Assembly: GCF_029931775.1 (NCBI RefSeq)
Contig: NC_079312.1
Span: forward strand, 11,353,821-11,417,820
DNA: 64,000 bases
Direction of reading: 5' to 3'
From: Euleptes europaea
Lineage: Eukaryota; Chordata; Lepidosauria; Squamata; Sphaerodactylidae
The position numbers and the translations under genes were made by a program. The notes beneath the pieces were generated by a model that was not told the DNA's origin, did no database searches, and saw only the letters and a program-made list of their open reading frames with translations. Shown here piece after piece: positions 54,302-63,944 of the stretch. Numbering within the stretch: position 1 is the first letter of the stretch; each line of letters begins with the position of its first letter.

Positions 54302-55761
54302 TCACACTTCTAGCATTTGTGTACTCTTTCTGCTGTGGCACCTCTGGTGTCTCACAACGTGTGATGGTCTTTGGAAAGTTTTCCCACATTCCAGGCATGT
54401 GTGGGACTTGTCCCTGACATGGATCCTCCTATGCATATTGAGAGACGACTTCCACATGAAGCTTTCCCCGCAGTCGGTACATTTGAAGGGTTTCTCTCCG
54501 GTGTGGACACGCTGATGTCTTATGAGGTGTGACTTGTTGTAGAAAGATTTCCCACATTTTAAGCATTTATGGGGCTTCTCATTTGCAGAAATTCTTCTTA
54601 GGTATACTGTGGATGTGTGGGGAGAGTTCAGTAGGACAGGGGTTGTTTTCTCTCTCTTATGGTTCTTTCTATGCCTTTCAAGAGATGAGTTCCACCGGAA
54701 AACCTCCCCACAGTCAGGACACTTATAGGGTCTCAGTGGATACACTGAGTTTCTACACTTATGTCCTTTCTGTTCCCATGCGCTCAAGAAGATTTCCCCA
54801 CACTCTGAGCATCTGTAGTTTTCTCCCTGGGTAGAGGGGTTCTGGGCAGTTCCTTTTTCTCCCACGTGGATCTTTCTGTGTCGATGGAATGAAGAATGCC
54901 ACATGAAATTTTTCCCGCAGTCTGCACATTGATAGGGTCTCTCTCCCGTGTGGACGCGCTGATGTCTTTTCAAGTGCGCGTTGATGACGAATTTTTTCCC
55001 ACACACCAAGCACTGGTGGGACTTTTTTCTGGAGAATCCACACTGATGGATATCAAGGTCTGACATGCTATTGAAACTTTCCCCGCACTCGCAACAGATG
55101 CGCATCATCCCTTCTCCCTGTTGCTTCTCATGAGGAGGAATGACTGATGTCTCTTCAACGTGGATCTTTCTGTGCACATCACGAGAAGCGCTCCAGGTAA
55201 AGCTTTCCCCGCAGTCGGGGCAGTGATAAGGTTTCTCTCCCGTGTGGAGGCGCTGGTGTCTTCTGAGGGCATATTTGTCATAGAAAGCTTTTTGACATTC
55301 TACGCATTGATGTGGCTTCTTGCCAGTGTGAATCTTCTGGTGCCTGCTGAGGGACTGTGAGGAAACAAAGTTTTTTCCACAGTGAGAGCATCTGAACGGT
55401 CTTTCCCCAGTGTGGGTTCTCTTATGCAAGATGAGTTGGGAGTTACGACCGAAGCTCTTCTCACACACGAGGCACACGTTTTTTCTCTTGCCCTTGCTGA
55501 GCCCACTCTGGAGTGTGGCTACATTGGGTTTCTTGTCAACCTCTTTGCAAGTAACAGGTTTACTCACTCCCTCTATTGGCTGGGTTACCTGCTTCCTTTC
55601 TAGTATGTGTTGATTCTCTAGGATTTCTCCATTGTAACACTGGGGACCGTTGTCACTGGGTTGTTCTGGAGCTATGCATTGCGGCTCTATCAGTTTAGTA
55701 ATTTCTTGGGGATGGTGTTCCCCCTTGTCCTCACTCAGCTTCTCATGATCTGTTGAAGGAA
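54302..55761 (-). CDS. C2H2 finger exon of the SCAN zinc-finger gene (exon C)
   Basis: The exon begins after acceptor TTCTCCAG at 55761 in the phase left by exon B and stays open for 485 codons, extending upstream of the first ATG/GTG. An acidic linker (TDHEKLSEDKGEHHPQEI) precedes 12 C2H2 units. Units 5 (CCECGESFNSMSDLDIHQC) and 8 (CSECGEIFLSAWEQKGHKC) lack the normal second histidine spacing and are probably degenerate. Long linkers follow units 4, 7 and 9, so the fingers likely work in separate groups. After unit 12 the frame ends RKSTQMLEV, while another frame continues toward a further finger (about 54240-54300), so the last finger has been lost. The gene is a nuclear DNA-binding regulator; its target is unknown. 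Confidence 0.88.
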
Positions 55762-55920
55762 CTGGAGAATTTGCCCATTAGAAGTTGACTTGGCCAAGGA
55801 AATAATCTACATTGTTTAAGTTAATGGCAAAGGAATGGAGGGAGGAGAGGAGAGGTCAGATTCTGCCCAGATACATAAACTAGCAATTTAAAATCAGGAT
55901 AGCCAGGAGAGAAAAACTGA

Positions 55921-56150
55921 TAAGAACATAAGAAAAGCCATTCTGGATCAAATCAAGGCCCATCAAGGCCAGCAGTCTGTTCACACAGTGGCCAACCAGA
56001 AGCCCACAAACAAGATGACTGCAGCAGCATTATCCTGCCTGTGTTCCACAGCACCCGTCCTAGTATATTTGGCATGCTCCTCTGATCCTGAAGAGAATAG
56101 GTATGCATCATGACTAGTAGCCATGAATACTACTCTCTGTGTAAACTCTG
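55921..56150 (-). mobile_element. CR1 LINE 3' tail
   Basis: Reverse-orientation copy beginning TAAGAACATAAGAAAAGCCA and keeping the usual tail blocks. Confidence 0.8.
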
Positions 56151-56399
56151 CCCTTTAAACAATTAATTATTCTGTATCAAAATCCAGATATCTGTATAAA
56201 TTATGCAAACTGAGCAGCTATATCTACACTTGTTTACTTTGCATAAGTTCATTCTGCTAGTTAGGTAGACAAGCAGAGAGCTACAGAAGACACATGCGCA
56301 AGTACCCTTTGATCTCCAGAAATCCTGGCCTCTCCGATGACCATAGAACTGTTCAGATTTCCGCACTCATTACAGAAATTAACAGTCCGCAGTCTTCAC

Positions 56400-56650
56400 A
56401 CACTTAATTTGTTTTAATTTATTTTGCTTCATTTACACCACACCTTCCTTCCCAATGGTGACCCAAAGTGGCTTGCATCACTCTCCCTTCCTCATCTTTA
56501 TCCTCACAACAAACCTGTCAGGTAGGTTAAGATGAGAGTGTGTGACTGACCCAAGGTTCCCCAGCAAGCTTCCATGGCAAATTGGGGATTCGGGTCTTGG
56601 TCTCCTAGGCCCTAGTCTGACACCCTAACCACTGTGACATGCTGCCTCAA
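56400..56650 (-). mobile_element. tRNA/CORE-type SINE, reverse orientation
   Basis: Body with TTTATCCTCACAACAA and GTGACTGACCCAAGG, and a tRNA-like head near 56600-56640. Confidence 0.65.
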
Positions 56651-56804
56651 TGCAATTTTAGTTGGAAGAATCATTCAATTAATCTAAATATCCCTACATT
56701 CTAGATTTATAATGAAAGTAAAGAGAAAGAAACTTCTAAAAAAAAAAATACCCAGGAACATTGTTCAACAATGCAAAAGTAAAAAAACAAAAGAAGATTA
56801 CCAT

Positions 56805-56958
56805 AAAGATAATTCACAGTGGGTAGCCGTGTTAGTCTGTCTGCAGTAGTAGAAAAGGGCAAGAGTCCAGTAGCACCTTAAAGACTAACAAAAATATTTT
56901 CTGGTAGGGTATGAGCTTTCGTGAGCCACAGCTCACTTCTTCAGATACCATTTTTACC
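56805..56958 (-). mobile_element. Short retroelement with hammerhead-like core (single arm)
   Basis: A 154-bp insertion flanked by a perfect 11-bp duplication AAGATTACCAT (56794-56804, 56959-56969). On the minus strand it starts with CUGAAGA, a GUGAGC/GCUCAC stem with loop UGUG, and GAAAGCUC (56917-56944), and ends GGGTAGCC-rich sequence reversed. It is the monomer of the foldback at 10515-10738. Confidence 0.7.
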
Positions 56959-57124
56959 AAGATTACCATGTTTACCTTTCAGCCTCTCTCTAGTTAGGTG
57001 AACTACACTGGGTCTTTTGTTAAGGTTAAACTTAAGCACATTTAGAAGCATAGCAGATCCATATATGGAGGTTCTGTCCGGTCTTAATTAATAAAGAATG
57101 GCCCAGCCAGATCATACCAAGAAG

Positions 57125-57640
57125 GTGGCTAAGGGGAGACGTGATAGAGTTATATAAAATTATGCATGGTTTGGAGAGAGTGGACAGGGAGCTTTTCTCC
57201 CTCTCCCATAATAGTAGAACGCGGGGTCATCTGCTGAAGCTGGAGGGTGAGAGATTCAAAACATAAAAGGAAGTATTTTTTCACACAACGCATAGTTACA
57301 CTGTGGAACTCCCTGCCCCAAAATGTGGTGATGGCTGCCAACTTGGAAGGCTTTAAGAGGGGAGTGGACATGTTCATGGAGGAGAAGGGTATTCATGGCT
57401 ACTAATTAAAATGGATACAAGTCATGAAGCATAACTATTCTCTCCAGGAACAGAGGAACATGCCTATTATCTTATGTGCTGTGGAACACAGGCAGGATAG
57501 TGCTGCTGCAGTCATCTTGCTCGTGGGCTTCCTAGAGGCACCTGGTTGGCCACTGTGTGAACAGACTGCTGGACTTGATGGGCCTTGGTCTGATCCAGCA
57601 GGGCTTTTCTTATGTTCTTATGTTCAAGCATTCCTTCTAG
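57125..57640 (+). mobile_element. CR1 LINE 3' end
   Basis: Nearly complete CR1 C-terminal coding and 3' tail, GGGGAGACGTGATAGAG through GGGCTTTTCTTATGTTCTTATG. Confidence 0.85.
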
Positions 57641-57724
57641 ACAATATCCTATTCTTAACAATGGCCACTTCCTCTCATCATAAGAAATTGCCTTTTGCCC
57701 CAAGCCCACACCATCTGCATGGCC

Positions 57725-57905
57725 CAGGTTAGCCCAGTTTGGTCAGATCTCAGAAGCTAAGCAAGGTTGGCCCTGGCTAGTCCTTAGATGGGAGACTGTC
57801 AAGGAAGTCCAGGGTTGCTACACAGAGGCAGGCAATGGCAAACCACCCCTGAACGTCTCTTGCTGTGAAAACCCTATGGGGTCACCACAAGATGGCTGCA
57901 ACTTG
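57725..57905 (+). mobile_element. 5S rRNA-derived SINE
   Basis: 5S-like head (CAGATCTCAGAAGCTAAGCA, TTAGATGGGAGACTGTCAAG), body GGCAATGGCAAACCACC and BovB-like tail GCAACTTGATGACA, then an A-run. Confidence 0.85.
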
Positions 57906-58079
57906 ATGACAAAAAAAAAACCCACTATCTGTCACTGTACATCTAGCAAACTTGGAAATCAGAAATATCCCCAGAAGCACCTGGGAGATAGGGTGATCTC
58001 CAATTCCTCAATCAGAGGGACCCCCCCCCAAATGTGCTCCATGACCACCCAAGTCTCCAGAATCTTGAGGCAGTAACCT

Positions 58080-58590
58080 GTTTAGGGTTGACAAAACCTC
58101 CAAGTGGGGGCCCTGGAGTTCTCCTGGCATTGTAATTAACCTTCTGACCACAGAGACAAGTTTCTCTGGAGAAAATGACACCTTTGGAGGAAAGAACCTA
58201 TGGCATCACATCCTCACTGAGCTCCTTCTCCTCCCCAATCTCTCCCCCCTCACCAGGCACCACCCCCAAATCTCCAAGAGTTTCCCAAGCTGGAGCTGGC
58301 AATTCTTATTCGTGTCAGTAAAATAAAAGGAAGAAGTCAGCAGACATCTGTAAGGATGGGTGCCCCCCCACACACACACCTAGGGTTGCCAGCTCTGTGT
58401 CTGAAAATTCCTGGAGATTTGGGGGTGGAGCCTGGGGAGGGTGGAGTTTGGGGAAGGTAGGGACCTCAGTAGGGTCCACCCCCCAAAGCAGCCATTTTTT
58501 CTAGAGGAACTGACTTCTGTTGTCTGGAGATCAGTTGTAAATGCTGGGGATCTCCAGGTCCCCTCTGGAAGTTGGCAACCCTACTCACCC
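58080..58590 (+). repeat. Two GGTTGCCAACCTCCAGG-type repeat copies
   Basis: One at about 58080-58300 and one at about 58383-58590. Both carry the GGAGATCAG and CCATTTTTTCT-like core. Confidence 0.65.
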
Positions 58591-58757
58591 CCATCCCCCA
58601 ACACTACCCAAAAAATCAAGAAAACTGCAAAAGTTTTGCTTGGAGGATAATAGCTAGTTAAGTTGAGGTCCTTTTAGAATAAATTATGTATTACAAATTA
58701 AAAGTACTGGCTAAAGTTTCAGAGCCAGCTAACGACTCAGAGACGAGGAATCCTTAC

Positions 58758-58881
58758 CCCAAACAGGGAGATCCTGCTCCTGCGTGGCTTCCCTGGAGAG
58801 CTGTGGCAGCGGCTGATTCTGCACACCGAACAAGGAAATCAGCTCCGGCTCTTGCACATTCTCCGCTGGTGGCTCCATCAT
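58758..58881 (-). CDS. Short middle exon of the SCAN zinc-finger gene (exon B)
   Basis: Read from splice sites: acceptor TTTTTGTAG before ATGATGGAG (exon from 58881) and donor G/GTAAGGATT (exon end 58758). The 124-bp exon is open in phase 0 and leaves in phase 1, matching exon A (ends phase 0) and exon C (enters with two bases). It encodes MMEPPAENVQEPELISLFGV, then QNQPLPQLSREATQEQDLPV and W. The final G joins TT of exon C to give Val. It takes the place where a KRAB exon sits in SCAN-KRAB genes but has no KRAB motif. It resembles the linker exon of SCAN finger genes without KRAB. The function of the peptide is unknown. Confidence 0.75.
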
Positions 58882-58899
58882 CTACAAAAATGGTACACA

Positions 58900-59130
58900 G
58901 CCGCACCCTGTTATTTATTCACTCATTCCATTTTCACTGCACCTTTCATTCAAGGAGACCAGGGTATATGGTTATTCCCTTTTCCGCTTCTGACCCACAA
59001 CAACCTTGCGAGACAGGATAGTCTGGGGTGGGGCAACTGCCCCATCTAGTAAGCTTTGTAAGTAGAAGATTTGAACCTGGCCCTCCCTACTTTTAGTCTA
59101 ACAGGCCAATGCCAGGCAGAGTCTTATAAA
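58900..59130 (-). mobile_element. tRNA/CORE-type SINE, reverse orientation
   Basis: Body with GACCCACAACAACCTTGCG and head-like end near 59095-59110. It lies in the intron between exons A and B. Confidence 0.6.
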
Positions 59131-59174
59131 GATGCCAGTTTTATTAATGTGTATCAACATACACATACACACAC

Positions 59175-59645
59175 GCAAGCTTTCTGAGATTTGGTGATGG
59201 AGCCTGGGAATGGTAGCATTTGGGAAGGGACAGAGCTCAGCAGGGATATGATGTAGGCTTATCAACATCCAGGTGAGCCCGGAAATCTCCTAGAATTACA
59301 ACTGATCTCCAGAGATCACTTCCCCTGGAGAAAACAGTTGCTTTGAAGGGTACTAGCTGGAGATCGCTTGCTATTACAACTGATCTCCAGGCGATAGAGA
59401 TCAGTTCACATGGAGAAAATTGCCACTTTGGCAACTGGACTCTATGGCATTGAAGTCCATCCCCTCTCCAAACCCCACCTTCCTCAGACTCCACACCAAA
59501 AACCTCCCACCAGTGGCAAAGAGGGACCTGGCGACCCTACCTTCAAGCAGCCATTTTCTCCAGGGGGACAGATCTCTGTAGTCTGGAGATCAAATATCAT
59601 TCCAAGAAAACGCCAGACCCCACCTGGAGGTTGGCAACCTTACAT
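59175..59645. repeat. Cluster of GGTTGCCAACCTCCAGG-type repeat fragments
   Basis: At least three partial copies (about 59180-59340, 59340-59545, 59545-59640) inserted next to or into each other. Confidence 0.65.
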
Positions 59646-59892
59646 AAAGTAGAAAAAATTAAGCCTCCGTAAACATGAGCATGGGAAGGAAGGCAGCATG
59701 GTATAAACACTACTGCTGCTTATGTTAGTATGACTATAATTATGCCGCTATTATCATGAAGGCTTTTATGTTGTAAATTGTATGTAAATTATTGATTGGT
59801 TTTTAATCTTGTTTTAAGAGATTGCGAGCTCTTCTGAGCCCGGTTTGTCTGGGAAAGAGAGCCCTATAAATCTAATAAATATAATAGTAATG

Positions 59893-60080
59893 GTATAGCC
59901 CGATCTCATCAGATCTCAAAAGCTAAGCAAGGTCAGTTCTTGGAAGGGAGACCAGCAAGGAAGGCTCTGCAGGGGAAAGCAACGGCAAATCATCTCTAAT
60001 TCTCACTTGCCTTGAAAGCCCCTTGCTGGGGTCTCCATAAGTTGGCTGTGACTTGATGGCACTCACACACTCACACATGA
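59893..60080 (+). mobile_element. 5S rRNA-derived SINE
   Basis: TAGCCCGATCTCATCAGATC opens the 5S-like head. TTGGCTGTGACTTGATGGCA and a CACA-rich tail close it. Confidence 0.85.
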
Positions 60081-60184
60081 GTACCAAGGACGATATCTTC
60101 TCAGATCCACTCACTTTGCCTTAATTTTTTTTTTGCGGGGGGAATCCTTTCTTCTCCATTTCACCATTAACTGCTGTGCATATA

Positions 60185-60400
60185 TGCATTTATTTATTTA
60201 CATCCTCCTTTTCTCCCCAGTTGCGAGTCAAAGCAGCTCAGAACACCAGTCTTCCCTCCTCTACTCGTTCACAACAACCCTGTGAGGTGGGCCAGGCTCA
60301 GCCCATGTTCACCCAGAGAGCTTCCATGCCAGAAGTGGGGATTTGAACTTGGATTGCCCAGGGTCCTGATGTGCTACTCTATCCACACTGTGCCCCAGGC
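60185..60400 (-). mobile_element. tRNA/CORE-type SINE, reverse orientation
   Basis: Body CACAACAACCCTGTGAGGTG and a head near 60370-60395. Confidence 0.65.
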
Positions 60401-60835
60401 AGAAATCCCACATTCTGCCCTCCTGTGCCCATCTGGACTCATTCTGCCATCCCATGCCAGGAAATATGCTGAATTTCTAGGACTACCCCTTTTGTTGGGT
60501 CACCCTGAGGCGGTCACTTCCCATTCTTTTCAGACCCCACTTTCACCACCAAGGCTTCCTGTTTCTAAAACCTGCCCACCTGAGCACAGTCTTCCTTTCC
60601 TCCAACTCCCCCCTCAGAGCTCACCTTTTTCACACACAGCCCCCTCCCCTGCCAGTTTTCAACCCACAGCTTATGTTAATTCATTGTCTCCTAATCCTCT
60701 TTTCTCCTCAGTATGAGGCTGATAATTATGTCGGCTGTGACTTGACAGCCAAAAGGTAGCATTTACAGCGTTCTGAGCATCTGACATGCACCTACTGACT
60801 GTTACAACAGCCCTGTAGGGTAGGCCTGTGCTATC
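60401..60835. other. No gene; C-rich intron sequence
   Basis: The plus-strand open frame through 60282-60716 is rich in Pro and Ser, has no known motif and starts in a SINE. I do not regard it as a gene. Confidence 0.4.
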
Positions 60836-60837
60836 CC

Positions 60838-61620
60838 TAGGGTTTTCAGCTCCGGGTTGGAAAATACCTGGAGATTTTTGGTATGGAGCCTGTTGAGGGC
60901 GGGGTTTGGGGAGGGCCTTCAATGCCATAGAGTCCAATTGCCAAAGCGGCCATTTTCTCCAGGTGAACTGATCTCTATCGGCTGGAGATCAGCTGTAATA
61001 GCAGGAAATCTCCAGCTAGTATCTGGAGGATGAGAAATTCAGTACAGGAATCCAGCCATAAATGATGCCAAATATATTCAGGCTAAATCTTTACAGTATG
61101 TGGTAATGTAACCACCAACACCATATATTGCCAACAAACAAGTGTATTTTTTTTTATTTACAGGATATTTCAACAGGTAAGTTCGCAATTAATTCCTTTA
61201 ACAAGTAAGTATTGAAGCAAAGTTCACTTAAAAATGTCCTTTTAAGGTGTATTTTTCTTTGCAGCACAGCAGGCTATTGAAGGAGAAAACGATCGTTTCG
61301 GAGCACGAAGCCCAATTCTTCCTCAGTTCTTCAAAAATATATACTGCGTGCAGTTATACATCACCATTCATAATATCAGGTTTCAGCTGAATAACATATT
61401 CAAGATTAAAGTGCAAAATTCTTCCCCAAAAGGGGTAAGATATTGGATTCCTTCCACTCCAGGTAAGGACTCCCGTGGCGTTCAGATTTAAAGATTTAGC
61501 CTGAATATATTTGGCATCATTTATGGCTGGATTCCTGTACTGAATTTTTCATCCTTTGGTAATTGTACAGAGGTGTCTGATTTTTCCTTCAGTATCTGGA
61601 GGATGGCAACCCTAACTTTC
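60838..61620 (+). repeat. GGTTGCCAACCTCCAGG-type repeat split by an insertion
   Basis: The copy runs from about 60838 to 61032 and resumes at 61591 (AGTATCTGGAGGATGGCAAC), interrupted by the element at 61033-61590. Confidence 0.75.
61033..61590 (-). mobile_element. Retroposed element with 59-bp inverted ends and hammerhead-like core
   Basis: A perfect 15-bp target duplication AGTATCTGGAGGATG flanks it (61018-61032, 61591-61605). Arms 61035-61093 and 61489-61547 are exact inverted copies. On the minus strand CUGAGGA and GAAACGAUCG bracket a weak stem (61296-61326). It encodes no protein. Layout and duplication length fit a non-autonomous Penelope-like element. Confidence 0.65.
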
Positions 61621-61663
61621 CCCATATGACTGGGGGGGCAGCATAACAGCTGTTCGTCTCAGG

Positions 61664-61885
61664 CAGGAGTCCCCAAACTTGGAGAGCCTGCAGGCACCTT
61701 TGGAATTCTGATACAGCATGGTGGACACAGCCACAAAATGGCTGCCTCAGGTAAAGCCACCTACAAAATGGTCACTGCAGCTGACCATCAAATATCCAAT
61801 GGCCAATCAGCAGATTGATGAGAAAAAAACCCACCTGGCTCCTCCCACTTTTCTAGAAACACTTGAAGGGCACCAGGAAAGGCCA
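61664..61885 (+). mobile_element. hAT left-end fragment
   Basis: Starts CAGGAGTCCCCAAACTTGG and continues with the AAAATGGCTGCC-type body. The right end is missing. Confidence 0.5.
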
Positions 61886-61919
61886 GGAGGGCTGGGAGCT
61901 GTTCCTGTATGCAGCATAG

Positions 61920-62110
61920 AACTTGCAATAACGGGTTTAAATTATGGGCAGAAAGGTACCAGCTGGGTATTAGGAAAAAATGTTTACAGTAAGAATTCCT
62001 CAACAATGGAATCGGCTACCTGGGGAGGTAGCGGGCTCCCACTCACTGGCAGTCTTTAAGCAGCGGCTGGACAAGCATTTCAGACCTGGCACTCTGACAA
62101 TGGCCCAGAG
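61920..62110 (+). mobile_element. CR1 LINE 3' fragment
   Basis: Same subfamily as 49780-49980: ACGGGTTTAAATTATGGGCA, AATCGGCTACCTGGGGAGG, TTTAAGCAGCGGCTGGACAA. Confidence 0.8.
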
Positions 62111-62179
62111 AAAAATAGGTGATCTAATTCCTGTCAACTCTCAGTGGAGAAACCCAGCAGCTTTGAGCCAGGCTGGATT

Positions 62180-62345
62180 TTATTCATCTATCTTACTTCA
62201 TTTATGGCTTGCTTTTCTTCCCAATGGAGACTCAAAGAGGCTAACAATATTCTCCCATTCTCCATTTTATCCTCATAACAACCCTGTGCGGTAGGTTAGG
62301 TTGAAAGTATGTGATTGGCCTAAGGCCTCCCAGCAATATGGTTGC
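62180..62345 (-). mobile_element. tRNA/CORE-type SINE fragment, reverse orientation
   Basis: Body with TTTTATCCTCATAACAACCC and a TGTGATTGGCCTAAGG block. Confidence 0.6.
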
Positions 62346-62770
62346 CAACTCCAGGCTGGGAAATTTCTGGTGAGTTGAGAGGTTAACCCTGAGGATGACT
62401 GGGTTTGGGGAGGAGAGGAACCTCAGCAGGGTATAATTCCTAGGGTTGCCAACCTCCAGGTACTAGCTGGAGATCTGCTATTACAACTGATCTCCCACCG
62501 ATAGATTAATTCACCTGGAGAAAGTGGCCGCTTTGGCCATTGGACTCTATGGCACTGAAGTCCCTCCCCTCCCCAAACCCTGCCCTCCTCAGGCTCCGCC
62601 CCAAAAACCTCCCACCTGTGGCGAACAGGGACCTGGCAATCCTAATAATTCCATAGAGTCCATCCCCAAAGCTGCCATTTTCTTCAGGGAGAACCATCTT
62701 TGTAGCCCTGAGATCAGCTGTAATCCTGGGAGATCTCCAGAGCCCACCTGGAAGTTGGCAGCCCTACACA
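62340..62770. repeat. Nested GGTTGCCAACCTCCAGG-type repeat copies
   Basis: One copy (62340-62440 and 62640-62770) is split by a second copy (about 62445-62645) that starts AGGGTTGCCAACCTCCAGG. Confidence 0.75.
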
Positions 62771-63084
62771 ACAACTTCCCTTGGTTTTAAATTGTTTACT
62801 CTGATGATATTATATTTCATTTTAATTATTATTATATGAAATTGATCTTATGGGCCGTTGTATATCTATGCTAGATGTGAGCCGCCCTGAGCCCTGCTTC
62901 AGCAGGGAAAGAGCGGGATACTAATGTAATACAATAATAGATTAGATCGATTTGATAAGAGTGGGGATTTGATCCTGAGTCTCACAGATCCTACATTGGC
63001 AGAGGAGGCCGAGAGAGGAAAAGAGGAAGGCAGAAAGATCCCCTTCTCGCCACAGGAGGAAAACAAACAAAAACATTCTCTTAC

Positions 63085-63783
63085 CTGCTCTTTCCAAGTC
63101 TCAGACTGCCACTGGCCAAGCAGGAAATCCTCAGCCAGGGACACGGCATGAGCACAGGTCTCAGGGCAATTTCTCCTGACCCAGTTCTGCATTTCCACAG
63201 GCAGGACAGTCAGGAATTGCTCCAGAATAAGCAGCTCCAGGATCTGCTCCTTGGAGTGCTTCTCAACCTTCAGCCAACCGTGGCAAAGTTCCTGGAGCCG
63301 GTCGTACGTCCCTCTCGGCCCCTCGGCCTCCTGGTAGCAGAACTGCCGGAAGTGCAGGCGACTCTTTTCCCTGCTCATGGCGTCCCCTTGCAAGATGGCC
63401 GCCTTCACTTTCCCATAATCCTCTCTGTCTCCAGCCTCCATTTTGAGAAAGGTTTGCTTGGCATCTCCCCTGAGGGCTGGCTGGAGTCGAGCCACCCATT
63501 CTTGCTTGGGCCACTGACAGGCTTCAGCCACTTGCTCAAAGGAGGCCAGGAAGGCCTCGGCGTCGTCCCATGGGGTGGTCTCCTCCCGTAACAGGGGGAC
63601 GCCGCACCCCAATTGAGGAACCTCCACTGTCTTCAGGAACTCTTGAAGCTGGGCTTCCCAGAGCTGGGCTAAGCCTCTTTCTAGTTCTTCTTTCATATGA
63701 TGCAGGGCAGCTGTTCCCAGGGGCCCGCCAATACTCCCCAGCAGCATTGTTTCAGAGGACTGGCTTCCCCATGCAGAGTCCAT
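63085..63783 (-). CDS. SCAN-domain exon of a zinc-finger gene (exon A)
   Basis: Starts at ATG 63783 and ends at donor CAG/GTAAGAG (exon end 63085): 233 codons, phase 0. Residues about 138-224 form a SCAN domain ([55 protein letters not shown]), a helical dimerisation module of vertebrate finger proteins. Upstream, residues about 72-135 ([36 protein letters not shown]) form a capsid-like segment that most mammalian SCAN proteins lack. The SCAN fold is known to derive from the capsid of a Gmr1-like gypsy gag, so this exon appears to keep more of that ancestor. Residues 28-50 look like a short coiled coil. Downstream exons B and C complete the gene. The product is probably a nuclear dimerising DNA-binding factor. 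Confidence 0.9.
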
Positions 63784-63944
63784 CCTGCCTTGGTGATCTA
63801 GCGTCCTAGAACCACCGTCCTAGAACCATAATTAAAAAACAAAGACACAATTAAAAACAAAGACTTTCCTGTTCAGCAGCCCATGTTTCTTCAGAGTTCA
63901 CAAGCTGGGCCTGGTACCTAACCCCCAATACCCAACTACATTAG

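Noticed and set aside
57725-57850. 5S rRNA gene
   Set aside because: Diverged from 5S and followed by a SINE body and BovB-like tail; the same arrangement recurs in other places.
60282-60716. 144-residue plus-strand frame
   Set aside because: Starts in a reversed SINE, is Pro/Ser rich, has no domain, and lies in the intron of the SCAN gene on the other strand.
55761-63085. A KRAB exon between the SCAN and finger exons
   Set aside because: I looked for the EEW/LDPGQR block on the minus strand and found none; the only exon-like block with fitting phases is 58758-58881, which lacks KRAB.
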